Below, piece after piece: positions 47,729-57,144 of a stretch of 64,000 nucleotides of DNA (position 1 is its first letter; every line of letters starts with the position of its first letter). Location: the IMG/VR virus record IMGVR_UViG_3300025645_000048, positions 25,306 through 89,305 of that record. One strand, written 5' to 3'. Both the position numbers and the translations under genes were made by a program. The notes under the pieces were generated by a model that was given only the letters and a program-made list of their open reading frames with translations, had not been told where the DNA came from and did not search any database. The stretch is from a virus.

Positions 47729-47895
47729 TGAAATACTATTACGAAGATAACGGAAACAGAAGATATTATATAGCAAAGAAAATATCTAAAAAAGAGAACA
47801 AAGAAAACTTTCTAAAAATATTAGGTTATGCAGCTTTAGGCTGGACTATCTTTTATGTAGCATTGTTTTTTTTCTTACATTTGTTAGAAATGTAA
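47728..47895 (+). CDS. Small membrane protein, 55 aa
   Basis: MKYYYEDNGNRRYYIAKKIS, then the TM helix ILGYAALGWTIFYVALFFFL. ATG at 47728 shares its first base with the preceding stop. Two adjacent single-TM micro-proteins could be a superinfection or membrane-remodelling pair; speculative. Confidence 0.64.
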   Translation: MKYYYEDNGNRRYYIAKKISKKENKENFLKILGYAALGWTIFYVALFFFLHLLEM

Positions 47896-47897
47896 AT

Positions 47898-48173
47898 ATG
47901 AGAAACAAAATACAGAACATACAAGATTTAGAATATAGTAACAACCAAATATTAATTGGAGAACTAATTAAGAAATGGTTAGAAACAAAACCAAAGAATA
48001 AAGAGTTATTAAAGTTAAGAGATGCGTTTATTGATAATTCAATTTACGTTGCAGGATTACAGAATGACCTTACAGCTTGTAAAATGGCTAATAGTGAATA
48101 TCGTGAACAAAGAAACGATGCAATATTAGAATTAGAAGAACTTAAAGAAGATTTAAAAGAATATGATTTATGA
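47898..48173 (+). CDS. Coiled-coil hypothetical protein, 91 aa
   Basis: NNQILIGELIKKWLETKPKN, LLKLRDAFIDNSIYVAGLQN, DAILELEELKEDLKEYD. Helical N-terminus and C-terminal coil; pattern frequent in flavobacterial phages. Coupled to the next gene by ATGA. Confidence 0.68.
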   Translation: MRNKIQNIQDLEYSNNQILIGELIKKWLETKPKNKELLKLRDAFIDNSIYVAGLQNDLTACKMANSEYREQRNDAILELEELKEDLKEYDL

Positions 48174-48547
48174 GAAAATATAAAGACAATATACATTTAA
48201 GCAGAACAGAAACAAATGTTTTAATTGATGCACTTGAAGATTATATAAATAATAATATTGAAAACAATGAATCAAATATAATTACTAACCTTATAGTTAT
48301 AAATGCATTAGAAAGATTATATATTAAATTAAATGAAAAACACGATAAAGACTATGGTTATGGATGGATTGATTATAAATACTGCTTTAAAAAAAGAAAA
48401 ATAGAATTAATCAGAAATAATAGAGATAAACTTTTAGAAGCTAATTCTAAACATATAATAAAAGATAATTATCAAAATATTCATCATTTCAATTCTTATG
48501 AAAAATTAAAAGTTGAACTACCTTTAAAAAAAGAATATGAATTATAA
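48170..48547 (+). CDS. Hypothetical protein, 125 aa
   Basis: LSRTETNVLIDALEDYINNN, LIVINALERLYIKLNEKHDK, YGYGWIDYKYCFKKRKIELI. No motif recognised. The 3' end overlaps the next zinc-finger gene by 11 nt. Confidence 0.66.
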   Translation: MRKYKDNIHLSRTETNVLIDALEDYINNNIENNESNIITNLIVINALERLYIKLNEKHDKDYGYGWIDYKYCFKKRKIELIRNNRDKLLEANSKHIIKDNYQNIHHFNSYEKLKVELPLKKEYEL

Positions 48548-48656
48548 TAATCCTACAGTAGCATATCCAGAACACGAATGTATGGAATGTGGAAAACTAA
48601 TATTTAAAGAAAATGAATACTGCTCCAATAATTGTTGGCAAGCCAGTATGTTATAA
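48537..48656 (+). CDS. Zinc-finger micro-protein, 39 aa
   Basis: HECMECGKLIFKENEYCSNN and CWQASML: CxxC...CSxxCW, the layout of a small treble-clef finger. Ends the early/middle gene block; a terminator follows 24 nt later. Confidence 0.68.
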   Translation: MNYNNPTVAYPEHECMECGKLIFKENEYCSNNCWQASML

Positions 48657-48680
48657 ACGAGTTGTTTTGTTTGGAAAAAG

Positions 48681-48707
48681 GGTGTTAGAAATAGCACCTT
48701 TTTTTTT
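48681..48707 (+). terminator. Terminator with GAAA tetraloop
   Basis: GGTGTTA-GAAA-TAGCACC (7 bp with one G-T pair, stable tetraloop) followed by nine T residues. Separates early/middle genes from the tail operon. Confidence 0.85.
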
Positions 48708-48729
48708 ATACTAAAATCCTGCTTTAATT

Positions 48730-48739
48730 ACGTTATATA
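48730..48739 (+). promoter_or_regulatory. ACGTTATATA motif, copy 2 (tail operon)
   Basis: Lies between the strong terminator and the tail-chaperone start, 13 nt before the ATG at 48743: the position expected of a -10-type promoter box. Confidence 0.6.
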
Positions 48740-48742
48740 AGT

Positions 48743-49393
48743 ATGAAAGCTAATATTAACGTACCTAACGAACTTAATGAGATTACCCTAAAGCAATATC
48801 AAAAGTTCTTAAAAGAACAAGACAAAAGTGACGATATTAACTACATACAAACTAAAATGATTGAAATATTTTGTGGAATAAAATCACAAGATGCTTTAAA
48901 CATTAGATTATCAGACGCAGAACGTATCACAAAAATAATATCAGATATGTTTGAACAGAAGCCTAATCTTGTGCAATCCTTCTGGCTTAATAATGTTGAA
49001 TATGGTTTTGTACCTGATCTTGATGAAATTACATTAGGAGAATACATTGACCTTGATACCTATATGGGAGACTGGGATAATATTGAAATAGCAATGAATG
49101 TATTATACAGACCTATTAAACAAAAACTTGGAGACAAGTATTTAATAGAGGACTATGACCCTGATAAAAAGAACAGAATTACTACTATGCCAATGGATGC
49201 TGTATTCGGTTCTATACTTTTTTTTTATCGTTTAGGGATAGAATTATCGAAAACTATGATGAATTATTTGGAGAACAAGGAGGAGAAACAACTTCTGGAC
49301 GTGCTGGATTTGCAAAAAAGTGGGGATGGTATTCGAGCCTTTACGGACTCGCTGGAGGAGATATTACAAGATTTGAAGATATCACTAAATTAG
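48743..49393 (+). CDS. Tail assembly chaperone, frame-0 product, 216 aa
   Basis: NEITLKQYQKFLKEQDKSDD, LNNVEYGFVPDLDEITLGEY, MDAVFGSILFFYRLGIELSK. Acidic, soluble, in the position of lambda gpG-like chaperones upstream of the tape measure. After codon 158 the gene runs into nine T residues (49218-49226); ribosomes slipping -1 there enter another long open frame. Frame 0 itself continues another 55 codons to a stop. See the next entry. Confidence 0.75.
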   Translation: MKANINVPNELNEITLKQYQKFLKEQDKSDDINYIQTKMIEIFCGIKSQDALNIRLSDAERITKIISDMFEQKPNLVQSFWLNNVEYGFVPDLDEITLGEYIDLDTYMGDWDNIEIAMNVLYRPIKQKLGDKYLIEDYDPDKKNRITTMPMDAVFGSILFFYRLGIELSKTMMNYLENKEEKQLLDVLDLQKSGDGIRAFTDSLEEILQDLKISLN

Positions 49394-49479
49394 AAATGCA
49401 CAAATGTTTAATGATGTTAGCATTTATGAAAGACAAAAACGAATTAGAATCGAAACAAATAAAAAGTAAATTTAAATGA
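49225..49479 (+). CDS. -1 frame extension of the tail assembly chaperone (gpGT-like), 84 aa
   Basis: Open frame with no start codon of its own and good coding quality: YDELFGEQGGETTSGRAGFA, KWGWYSSLYGLAGGDITRFE, KLEMHKCLMMLAFMKDKNEL, ending as ATGA on the next gene. Reached by a -1 slip on T-TTT-TTT at 49219-49225 (codons 160-161), giving a 245-residue fusion, like lambda G/GT. A homopolymer sequencing error joining both parts in one frame is the alternative. Confidence 0.68.
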   Translation, partial: LSFRDRIIENYDELFGEQGGETTSGRAGFAKKWGWYSSLYGLAGGDITRFEDITKLEMHKCLMMLAFMKDKNELESKQIKSKFK

Positions 49480-49946
49480 GCCAACAAGGAATAAGGGGAT
49501 TTTACCAATTAACTGAAACAATAAAAGACCAGCTTTTAGCTGACATAAATTGTAATACAGTAACAACTGGAGACCTATATGATGTCAATCTTAACAAGCA
49601 AGATATATTCCCCCTTGCTCACATTATAGTCAACAACGTAACACAAGAAGAACAAACGCTTACGTTTAATATAAGCATCTTGGCTATGGATATTGTAGAT
49701 CAATCTAAATTACCAACAGAAGATAGGTTTATAGGAAACAACAATGAACAAGATATTTTAAACACACAACTGGCAGTATTAAACAAAGTAATACAAGTTT
49801 TAAGAATGGGAACATTATACAAAGACAAATATCAATTAGATAGTCCTGTAAATTGTGAACCATTTTATGACAGGTTTGAAAACCAATTAGCAGGATGGAC
49901 TGCAACAATGGATATAGTAATTTATAATGATATTAAAATCTGTTAA
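49476..49946 (+). CDS. Head-tail/tail completion protein, 156 aa
   Basis: GIRGFYQLTETIKDQLLADI, DLYDVNLNKQDIFPLAHIIV, LAMDIVDQSKLPTEDRFIGN, YDRFENQLAGWTATMDIVIY. The pattern (N..NTV..G...D.D..K...FPLAH......) is the flavobacterial phage tail terminator-like protein. ATGA coupling with the frame-shifted chaperone; 1-nt overlap with the next gene. Confidence 0.72.
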   Translation: MSQQGIRGFYQLTETIKDQLLADINCNTVTTGDLYDVNLNKQDIFPLAHIIVNNVTQEEQTLTFNISILAMDIVDQSKLPTEDRFIGNNNEQDILNTQLAVLNKVIQVLRMGTLYKDKYQLDSPVNCEPFYDRFENQLAGWTATMDIVIYNDIKIC

Positions 49947-50479
49947 TGAATTTTGAGAATATAAATAAAGCCCTAAATGATTTTGGAAGGTATGTTGTTC
50001 AACAAGCCAGAACAAGACTAACTAAAAACAAACAAGGGGGTGGAGCATTATATGAATCAATAAGATACTCATTAGATGAAGAACAAAAAGGATTTATACT
50101 TGACTTCTATATGGAAGATTACGGTATATTTCAAGATCAAGGTGTTAAAGGTGCTAATCCTGCATTAATAAAAGGAGGTAGGCAAAAAGCACCTAATAGC
50201 AAGTTTAGTTACAAACAAAAGATGCCTCCAATGCAACCGTTAAGAGACTGGGCTCAAAGTAAGAATATAAGATTTAGAGATAAAGAAGGTAAGTTTAAAA
50301 AAGGAAGTTATAAGAGTATGGCATTTGTATTACAAAGAAGTATATATGCACAAGGTTTTAAACCTACATACTTTTTTACTAAACCATTTGAAGCAGCTTT
50401 TAAAAGACTGCCAGAAGAATTGATAAACGACTTTATATTAGATATAGAAAAAGGAATAATATTAGGAACAAAAAAATAA
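49946..50479 (+). CDS. HK97 gp10-like neck/tail completion protein, 177 aa
   Basis: INKALNDFGRYVVQQARTRL, GGALYESIRYSLDEEQKGFI, YGIFQDQGVKGANPALIKGG, FTKPFEAAFKRLPEELIND. The A...L......LY.SI.Y.......G...(D)QGVKG signature is of the gp10/HK97 neck protein type found in these phages. Confidence 0.75.
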   Translation: MNFENINKALNDFGRYVVQQARTRLTKNKQGGGALYESIRYSLDEEQKGFILDFYMEDYGIFQDQGVKGANPALIKGGRQKAPNSKFSYKQKMPPMQPLRDWAQSKNIRFRDKEGKFKKGSYKSMAFVLQRSIYAQGFKPTYFFTKPFEAAFKRLPEELINDFILDIEKGIILGTKK

Positions 50480-50482
50480 ACA

Positions 50483-51493
50483 ATGGCAGCAATAGCATTA
50501 AGAAGTCCACAATATAAATCAGCAACAGCAGATACAGGAAGCCCTAATTCTGCAAAAATAACTATAAGTATAGATGGCACAATACAATACACATTAGTAA
50601 AATCAACATCTTTAAACGAAACAATGCTTTGGGAAATTGCAGAACTTTGTAGGGATTTTATTAATATTACTTTTAACGGAACTTATAGTGCTGAAACATT
50701 AGCAATTATATCTACATTAACATCACACGCATCAACTGATGGAAGTGGAACAGCATTAACAACATCAACTATAACAGACATAGGTTATGATGGTTATGGT
50801 ACTTTTATGGAGGGTGCAAATCCAACAGTACCTTTTGGCTCAAGACCAACTTGGCTTTTAAGTGGAGATCCTGATCATACAACAGCAGACAATGAGTATT
50901 ATATTTATGTACCTAATAATACAGCAGGTTCAGTTCCTTATATTAATGCCACACCAACAGATCAACCTACAATGGGCTATCAAAGTTATGGAACTACTGA
51001 TGTAGAAATAACAGGAAGTCCAGCAGGAATAAAAATGAATATAAATAGAATTGATTGTACTAAATACGGTGATGGTCATAAAGTTACATTTGTAAATAAA
51101 TTTGGTGCTTTACAAGACATTTGGTTTTTCTTAAAATCAGTAAATACTACAAACAAAAAACAAGAGCAGTTTCAAAGAAACATTATAACATCTACAGGAA
51201 GCTATAATGTAAACACACATACTAAACAAGATTATAATACAGTAGCAAACACAAGCATTAGTTTAAGTTCTGGCTATTATCCTGAATGGGCTAATCAATG
51301 GTTTGAACAATTATTATTATCAGAACAAGTATGGATTACAAGACCTAAAGAAACAGACCCAAGTACTGATGAAGTAATACCTGTTAATGTTAAGAAAAAT
51401 AGTATGGTTAAAAAGACTTCACTAAACGACAAGCTAATAGATTATACATTTGATTTTGATATGTCATTCGATTACATAAACAACATTAGATAA
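50483..51493 (+). CDS. Tail protein upstream of the tail hub, 336 aa
   Basis: AAIALRSPQYKSATADTGSP, AKITISIDGTIQYTLVKSTS, then YGDGHKVTFVNKFGALQDIW, FFLKSVNTTNKKQEQFQRNI. The (N)KFG.LQD..F...S......K...Y are shared with a family always beside the baseplate-hub gene in Bacteroidota phages. Likely baseplate or tail-tip component. Confidence 0.72.
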   Translation: MAAIALRSPQYKSATADTGSPNSAKITISIDGTIQYTLVKSTSLNETMLWEIAELCRDFINITFNGTYSAETLAIISTLTSHASTDGSGTALTTSTITDIGYDGYGTFMEGANPTVPFGSRPTWLLSGDPDHTTADNEYYIYVPNNTAGSVPYINATPTDQPTMGYQSYGTTDVEITGSPAGIKMNINRIDCTKYGDGHKVTFVNKFGALQDIWFFLKSVNTTNKKQEQFQRNIITSTGSYNVNTHTKQDYNTVANTSISLSSGYYPEWANQWFEQLLLSEQVWITRPKETDPSTDEVIPVNVKKNSMVKKTSLNDKLIDYTFDFDMSFDYINNIR

Positions 51494-53898
51494 TGCAGAA
51501 ACTACAACTATATATTGCGAATGAAAGAATTGATTTATTCAAGGATGAACAGGTTTCATTTAACCAATCTATACAAAACATTAAAGACCCTGCAAAGATA
51601 TTTACTGAATTTACTCAAACATTTACAGTACCAGCTTCAAAAGTTAATAATAAAATATTTCAACATTATTACAACTTTAATATAACTGGAGGTTTTGATG
51701 CAAGAAAAAAAGTAAGTGGATTAATAGAATTAAATAATATTACATTTAAACAAGGTTATGTAAAACTTAATGGTGTAGATTTAAAAAACAATAAGGCATA
51801 CGCATATAGGGTTACATTCTTTGGTGAAACGGTAAACTTAAAAGATATTCTTGCAGAAGAAAAACTTGCATCATTAGCAGGGTTAGCAGCATATAATTTA
51901 AATTACAATTCAGCATCTGTTCAAGCAAGGTTACAAAGTTCAGCATCAGGTGGTGCAATATTATGTCCATTAATAAATTCAGGTGCAAGTGGTCAAACTA
52001 CTTCAAGGTTATATTACAATTCAGGAGGACACGGTTCAGATGTAACTGGCAATTTATGGTATCAACAGGGTTCACACGAACACGGTGTATATTGGAAGGA
52101 TTTAAAATATGCAATTAGATTATATGAAGTTGTACAAGCTATTACTACTAATTACCCTACATTAGTTTTTACTGATGATTTTTTTAGTACAAGTAACCCT
52201 GAATTTTACAACCTTTATATGTGGTTACATAGAAAAAAAGGAAATGTAGAACCAGCATCACAAATAACGACATTCCCAACATTAGTTGATGGGTTTGGTG
52301 CTAATGCAACTGTTTATACTAATATGATTAGTGGTTCTGGTTTACAGGTTTATGCTTCTTTTAACCCATTAACAAATACAGTAACATCATTGCCAAATAT
52401 TCAACAAGATTTAGTGTTAACCATAACAGGTAACCCTCAATATGATGTAATAATAAATCGCAATGGTGCTTTTTGGATTGCTTTTAATGGGGTTACAGGA
52501 AATAATACATTTACAAAAAGTGATTATCCTACACCAATGGATGAAGCTACATATACTGTAGTAATTAGGTCTACAACTAATTTAACTTTTACAAGTATTG
52601 AATGGGAGTTAGCAGGAAATTTAGCTGGTGGGGGATGGGCAGAAACTTATACTGCAAATAATTTTTCTGCAACAACTACATTTCAGTTTATTATACAAGA
52701 ACAAATACCTGATATGAAAATAATTGACTTCTTAAATGGTTTATTTAAGATGTTTAATCTTACAGCTTATTATGTAAGTAATAGACAAGATGCAGATTAT
52801 GGTAAAATTAAAGTTCAAAAATTAGATGACTTTTATACAGCAGGAACAAGTTATGATATAAGTGAATATGTAGATACAACAACAAGTCAAGTTAATGTAG
52901 CACTGCCTTATAGGGAAATAGAATTTGGTTATGAAGGAACAGGAACACTACTTGCTTTACAATACGAACAATTAAATGGTAAAACTTGGGGTTCAGAAGA
53001 ATATACAGGTGATACAATTTTTGATGCACCTAATCCTATATATAAAGTAAAATTACCTTTTGAACATATGCAGTTTGAAAGATTAATAGATGCTAATGAA
53101 AATTTAAGTTCACCAACTAACATAACTACAATTCAATGGGGATATTTTGTAGATGACAATCAAGATGCTTATTTTGGAAAACCTTTATTATTTTACCCCA
53201 TATTACAAACAGGTTCAGGAATAACATCAATTTCATTTAGGGATAGCTTAACAACACACGTTGAATTAGATTCATATTATATACCAAGTAATAGTTTAGC
53301 TTTATCTTCTGCAACAAGTACAATTAATACTAACTTTTATCAAGAATTTAACGAATATGGTCAATTAGAAATACCATCAGACACAGGATTTACAGGAACA
53401 TTATTTAAAGAAAATTATTTAACATACATACAAGACATATTTAATAGTAAAAGAAGATTAACAAAACTAAAAGCCTATTTGCCTTTAAAGATTATTTACA
53501 AGTTAAATATGAATGATAGGGTAGTTATTAATAATCAAAGTTATAACATAAACAACTTAACTACTAATTTAATAACAGGAGAAAGTTCAATCGAATTACT
53601 TAACAATAATTATATTAATAATGTATCTGGAAACTTTAGGGTATTAACAGATGTTTATCAAACATATCCTAATTATTCTAATTATTATTATGACAGTCTA
53701 ATAGGAGATGCACAAAATTTATCGAATGGAGATGTTATATATACAGACCAAGCACTAACAACAACATTAACAGCAGGAACTTATTATCAGGAAGGTTCAA
53801 GCGAAACAACAACAAGATGTACAGATAGTTCATATCTTATGAGTATGACAGTAAATTCATCAGGAGTTATTACAAACATATTATGTGGTCAACCTTAA
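51493..53898 (+). CDS. Tail hub / baseplate protein, 801 aa
   Basis: QKLQLYIANERIDLFKDEQV, FTEFTQTFTVPASKVNNKIF, then DARKKVSGLIELNNITFKQG: the L.LFKDE.V.......IQ...DP.K.FTDF...F..PAS..NN..F...Y layout defines a conserved tail-tip/baseplate protein. A central IPDMKIIDFLNGLFKMFNLT and C-terminal FNSKRRLTKLKAYLPLKIIY are further family marks. Long beta-rich interior, perhaps carrying the carbohydrate-binding part. Confidence 0.8.
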   Translation: MQKLQLYIANERIDLFKDEQVSFNQSIQNIKDPAKIFTEFTQTFTVPASKVNNKIFQHYYNFNITGGFDARKKVSGLIELNNITFKQGYVKLNGVDLKNNKAYAYRVTFFGETVNLKDILAEEKLASLAGLAAYNLNYNSASVQARLQSSASGGAILCPLINSGASGQTTSRLYYNSGGHGSDVTGNLWYQQGSHEHGVYWKDLKYAIRLYEVVQAITTNYPTLVFTDDFFSTSNPEFYNLYMWLHRKKGNVEPASQITTFPTLVDGFGANATVYTNMISGSGLQVYASFNPLTNTVTSLPNIQQDLVLTITGNPQYDVIINRNGAFWIAFNGVTGNNTFTKSDYPTPMDEATYTVVIRSTTNLTFTSIEWELAGNLAGGGWAETYTANNFSATTTFQFIIQEQIPDMKIIDFLNGLFKMFNLTAYYVSNRQDADYGKIKVQKLDDFYTAGTSYDISEYVDTTTSQVNVALPYREIEFGYEGTGTLLALQYEQLNGKTWGSEEYTGDTIFDAPNPIYKVKLPFEHMQFERLIDANENLSSPTNITTIQWGYFVDDNQDAYFGKPLLFYPILQTGSGITSISFRDSLTTHVELDSYYIPSNSLALSSATSTINTNFYQEFNEYGQLEIPSDTGFTGTLFKENYLTYIQDIFNSKRRLTKLKAYLPLKIIYKLNMNDRVVINNQSYNINNLTTNLITGESSIELLNNNYINNVSGNFRVLTDVYQTYPNYSNYYYDSLIGDAQNLSNGDVIYTDQALTTTLTAGTYYQEGSSETTTRCTDSSYLMSMTVNSSGVITNILCGQP

Positions 53899-53902
53899 AA
53901 TT

Positions 53903-54046
53903 ATGATAAAAAATATATTAGAGTTACTAAAGATCGTAGACGGAGAAACCGAAAGCATTAGAATTGCACAAGGTAAATATAAAATACCTGAAACCTTTAA
54001 AGAAGGATTTAAACAAATTAAAAGAGAAATAAAATGGCAGAAGTAA
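53903..54046 (+). CDS. Small hypothetical protein, 47 aa
   Basis: MIKNILELLKIVDGETESIR, KYKIPETFKEGFKQIKREIK. Overlaps the tape-measure start by 13 nt in a different frame; helical and charged. May bridge tail hub and tape measure assembly. Only composition and fit support it. Confidence 0.6.
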   Translation: MIKNILELLKIVDGETESIRIAQGKYKIPETFKEGFKQIKREIKWQK

Positions 54047-55785
54047 TACAAGTCCAATTAGACATAGAAACTAAAAAAGCTGAAAAAGGGGTAGATAACC
54101 TAACAGACGAAATAGTTAATCTTAATAAAGAAGTTAAGAAAGGTAATGAAGAAACTGCTAAAGGTTTAAAAGGTGTAGAAAAAGCATCTGATAAAACTGC
54201 TGGAGGTGTAAGAAAAATAGGTAGTGCATTAAAAGCATTGGGTATTGGACTTATAGTAGCTGCTTTTGCAAAGTTTACAGAAGTTCTAAATGAAAACCAA
54301 AAGGTAGCTGACTTTTTCTCTATTACTTTTGAAACATTGTCATTAGCTTTTAATGATTTGTTTAACTTTATATTTGACAATACTCAAGGCATCACAAATT
54401 TCTTTAAAGCAGCGTTTGATGACCCTATACAAAATATGATTGATTTTGGTATTGCTATCAAAAATAATATTATAGAAAGAATACAATCTTCAATAGATAC
54501 ATTAGGGTTTTTAGCAGAAGCAGTAGTAAAAGTATTTAAGGGAGACTTTGCAGGTGCATTAGATTCAGCTAAAAATGCAGGTAAAGAATTAGTAGATGTT
54601 GTTACAGGTGTTGATGATTCATTTGACAAAACAGTAGAAGCAGTAGATAAAGTTGTTACAGCTACTACTAACTATGTTAAAGAAACAGTTGAAGCAGCAA
54701 CAGCAAATGTTAACCTTGCTAAAACAGCAGAATTGGCAGCAGTACAAAATCAAGGGCTTATAGAAAAATATGATCTACAAGCAGAAACATTAAGACAAGT
54801 TAGAGATGAAGAAAGAAATACTATAGCTGAACGTAAGAAAGCAAATGATGAATTAAAAGCAGTATTAGACGAACAAGAAAAAGCAATGTTAGCTAATGCA
54901 AACGCTATACTTAATGCAGCTCAAGCACAATATGATAAAAACGATAGTGATAAAAATCAAATAGCTTTGATAGAAGCACAAAACGAATTGTTAGCAGTTC
55001 AAGCACAAGTTGCAGGGTTTAGGTCAGAACAAAAAGCAAATGATTTAGCATTAGATAGGGAACAAAAAGAATTGAATCAATCTATAAGTGATGGAGAAGC
55101 AGAAAGAAATAAAGCGCAATCAGAATTTACTGCAGAACAAATAGAAAATGATTATTTAAGACTACAGGCTCAATTAGATATTGCTAAAAAAGAAAGCGAA
55201 ATAGAATCTAAAAGGTTAACAGAAAAAAGAGACCAATACAAACAAGGTACACAAGCCTATGAAGATGCCAACAACGAACTATTAGCATACCAACAAGAAA
55301 ATGCAAATACACAAGTACAAATAGAAAAAGACTTAAATAAATCTAAAAAGGATTTAACTACACAAGCCCTAACTGATATGGCTACTATTGTAGGTAAAAA
55401 CTCAAAGTTTGGTAAAGCTATAGCAATCGTACAAGCTATTAGAGATACTTACGCAGGGGCAAACAAGGCATTAGCTCAAGGAGGTATATTTGGGTTTATA
55501 GGTGCAGCAGCAGTTATTGCAGGAGGTATAGCAAATGTAAAAACAATAACATCAACACCAGAACCAACACCACCAGCAGGGGCATCAGTAGGAGGAGGTT
55601 CAGCAATTCCCCCAACACCATCTGCTCCACCAGCTTTTAATGTAGTAGGTCAAGGGGAAACAAGTCAGTTAGCAGATGCAATAGGAAATCAAGCAAGTGA
55701 ACCAGTAAGAGCATACGTTGTAAGCAACGATGTAACGACTGCACAAGGGCTTGAAAGAAATATTGTAGAAGGAGCAACAATATAA
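54034..55785 (+). CDS. Tape measure protein, 583 aa
   Basis: N-terminal coil (DNLTDEIVNLNKEVKKGNEE), a hydrophobic segment (ALKALGIGLIVAAFAKFTEV), long coiled-coil core (KKANDELKAVLDEQEKAMLA), second hydrophobic segment near 490-510 (IFGFIGAAAVIAGGIANVKT) and a Pro/Ala-rich end. The ruler rule (about 0.15 nm per residue) would give a tail near 85-90 nm, so a siphovirus with a rather short tail. Confidence 0.85.
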   Translation: MAEVIQVQLDIETKKAEKGVDNLTDEIVNLNKEVKKGNEETAKGLKGVEKASDKTAGGVRKIGSALKALGIGLIVAAFAKFTEVLNENQKVADFFSITFETLSLAFNDLFNFIFDNTQGITNFFKAAFDDPIQNMIDFGIAIKNNIIERIQSSIDTLGFLAEAVVKVFKGDFAGALDSAKNAGKELVDVVTGVDDSFDKTVEAVDKVVTATTNYVKETVEAATANVNLAKTAELAAVQNQGLIEKYDLQAETLRQVRDEERNTIAERKKANDELKAVLDEQEKAMLANANAILNAAQAQYDKNDSDKNQIALIEAQNELLAVQAQVAGFRSEQKANDLALDREQKELNQSISDGEAERNKAQSEFTAEQIENDYLRLQAQLDIAKKESEIESKRLTEKRDQYKQGTQAYEDANNELLAYQQENANTQVQIEKDLNKSKKDLTTQALTDMATIVGKNSKFGKAIAIVQAIRDTYAGANKALAQGGIFGFIGAAAVIAGGIANVKTITSTPEPTPPAGASVGGGSAIPPTPSAPPAFNVVGQGETSQLADAIGNQASEPVRAYVVSNDVTTAQGLERNIVEGATI

Positions 55786-55806
55786 ATGCAAAATTTTTAA
55801 TTAATA

Positions 55807-55816
55807 ACGTTATATA
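55807..55816 (+). promoter_or_regulatory. ACGTTATATA motif, copy 3 (head operon)
   Basis: 14 nt before the ATG of the prohead protease, following ATGCAAAATTTTTAATTAAT. Confidence 0.6.
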
Positions 55817-55820
55817 AAAT

Positions 55821-56696
55821 ATGAAGATAGTCGAATTAATCCTTGACGAAAATCAAGAAGAATCTGGAATCGAAGCAATATCCATAGTTGAAAATCCTGC
55901 CATAGAAGAAGATTTTGTTGCTTTAAAAAGTAATGAAATAAAACTTGCAGAAATAGATAAAGAAAAAAAGATATTAATGGGAGCTTTATTAATACCTAAC
56001 AAGCCTATATATCGAAATAATGGGGAAGATGAATATTATATATACTTCTCTAAAGATACGGTCTTAAAAGCCTCCCAAATGTATTTGACAAAGGGTAACC
56101 AAAACAATTCAACATTAGAACACCAACATTCATTAAGTGGTTTAAGTTTAGTAGAATCTTGGCTTGTTGAAGATGAAGTACACGACAAATCAAGAAAGTA
56201 TGGAATGAATGTGCCAGTAGGTACTTGGATGGGAGCTGTAAAAGTCAACAATGATGAAGTCTGGAATGACTATGTAAAAACAGGTAAAGTCAAAGGATTC
56301 TCTATAGAGGGTTACTTTGCAGATAAAATGGAACGTCCAAAAGAATCAATAAAAGAAGATATGTCAGAAAAACAAGCAGACCTATTATTAAGTCAAATAG
56401 AAAAAATAGTCAAAGGCGAAAAAGTTGAATTAGCTTTAGTAGACGATTTAGAAAAACAATACAAGAAAATTAACAATGCTAAAGATGAAATTACTAAAGA
56501 AGCAAATCGGATAGGCAAAGAAATATTTAGTTTTAGAGATACATTAAATAACTTCAAAACAACTTCATATATTACTTTACTTGGCAAATATGAAAATGCA
56601 GCAAAAGATTTAGGTGTAAAAATAGATAATAAATATAGTAAAGCACTTAATGAATATCAAGATGAAAAAAGTAAACAATCTAAAAGATTTTTTTAA
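55821..56696 (+). CDS. XkdF-like prohead protease (Peptidase S78_2), 291 aa
   Basis: KKILMGALLIPNKPIYRNNG (strand 1), STLEHQHSLSGLSLVESWLV with catalytic H101, VPVGTWMGAVKVNNDEVW, and VKGFSIEGYF with nucleophile S161 are the serine protease marks of the S78_2/XkdF family. A C-terminal coil (residues about 175-290) may act as the scaffold part. Matures the capsid; followed by capsid genes. Confidence 0.85.
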   Translation: MKIVELILDENQEESGIEAISIVENPAIEEDFVALKSNEIKLAEIDKEKKILMGALLIPNKPIYRNNGEDEYYIYFSKDTVLKASQMYLTKGNQNNSTLEHQHSLSGLSLVESWLVEDEVHDKSRKYGMNVPVGTWMGAVKVNNDEVWNDYVKTGKVKGFSIEGYFADKMERPKESIKEDMSEKQADLLLSQIEKIVKGEKVELALVDDLEKQYKKINNAKDEITKEANRIGKEIFSFRDTLNNFKTTSYITLLGKYENAAKDLGVKIDNKYSKALNEYQDEKSKQSKRFF

Positions 56697-56715
56697 AATA
56701 AATTAAAATATAACT

Positions 56716-57141
56716 ATGAGTAAGCATATAAACAAAATATTCAGTATGATTCAAACTGAATTAAAATCAGAAAAAGTTGAATTAGAAAAAGTGGAGTTAA
56801 ATGTTGTAAAAGATATCCAAAAAGAGATAGCCTTTTACAAACAAGGTTTTTCAGATATGGAAAAAAAGAACTCCCTGCAAATTGATGCTATGAAAAAAGT
56901 GTTTAAAGCACAAGATAATTTAGAAAAAGCTATCAAAAATGCTCGTAATTCTTCTGTAGTTAAAAGATTCAGCAAGTCTTATAAAATATTAGATAATGCA
57001 GAACAACAAGCAAAAGAATTAGGAGTTGCATTTAGAGACATAAAAGGTTTCACAGACTTAACTTCCCTAATGGGTAAAGTAGAAAAAAAATTAGATGAAA
57101 TAAAATCTATGGCTAAAAGAGGAGAAAGTTTTTTAAGATAA
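56716..57141 (+). CDS. Coiled-coil head-region protein, 141 aa
   Basis: KIFSMIQTELKSEKVELEKV, AFYKQGFSDMEKKNSLQIDA, DNAEQQAKELGVAFRDIKGF, LMGKVEKKLDEIKSMAKRGE. Long helices like the C-terminal coil of the protease, with a related phrase (AKDLGVKID versus AKELGVAFRD), so it may be a scaffold or a second copy of that domain. Confidence 0.68.
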   Translation: MSKHINKIFSMIQTELKSEKVELEKVELNVVKDIQKEIAFYKQGFSDMEKKNSLQIDAMKKVFKAQDNLEKAIKNARNSSVVKRFSKSYKILDNAEQQAKELGVAFRDIKGFTDLTSLMGKVEKKLDEIKSMAKRGESFLR

Positions 57142-57144
57142 TAA

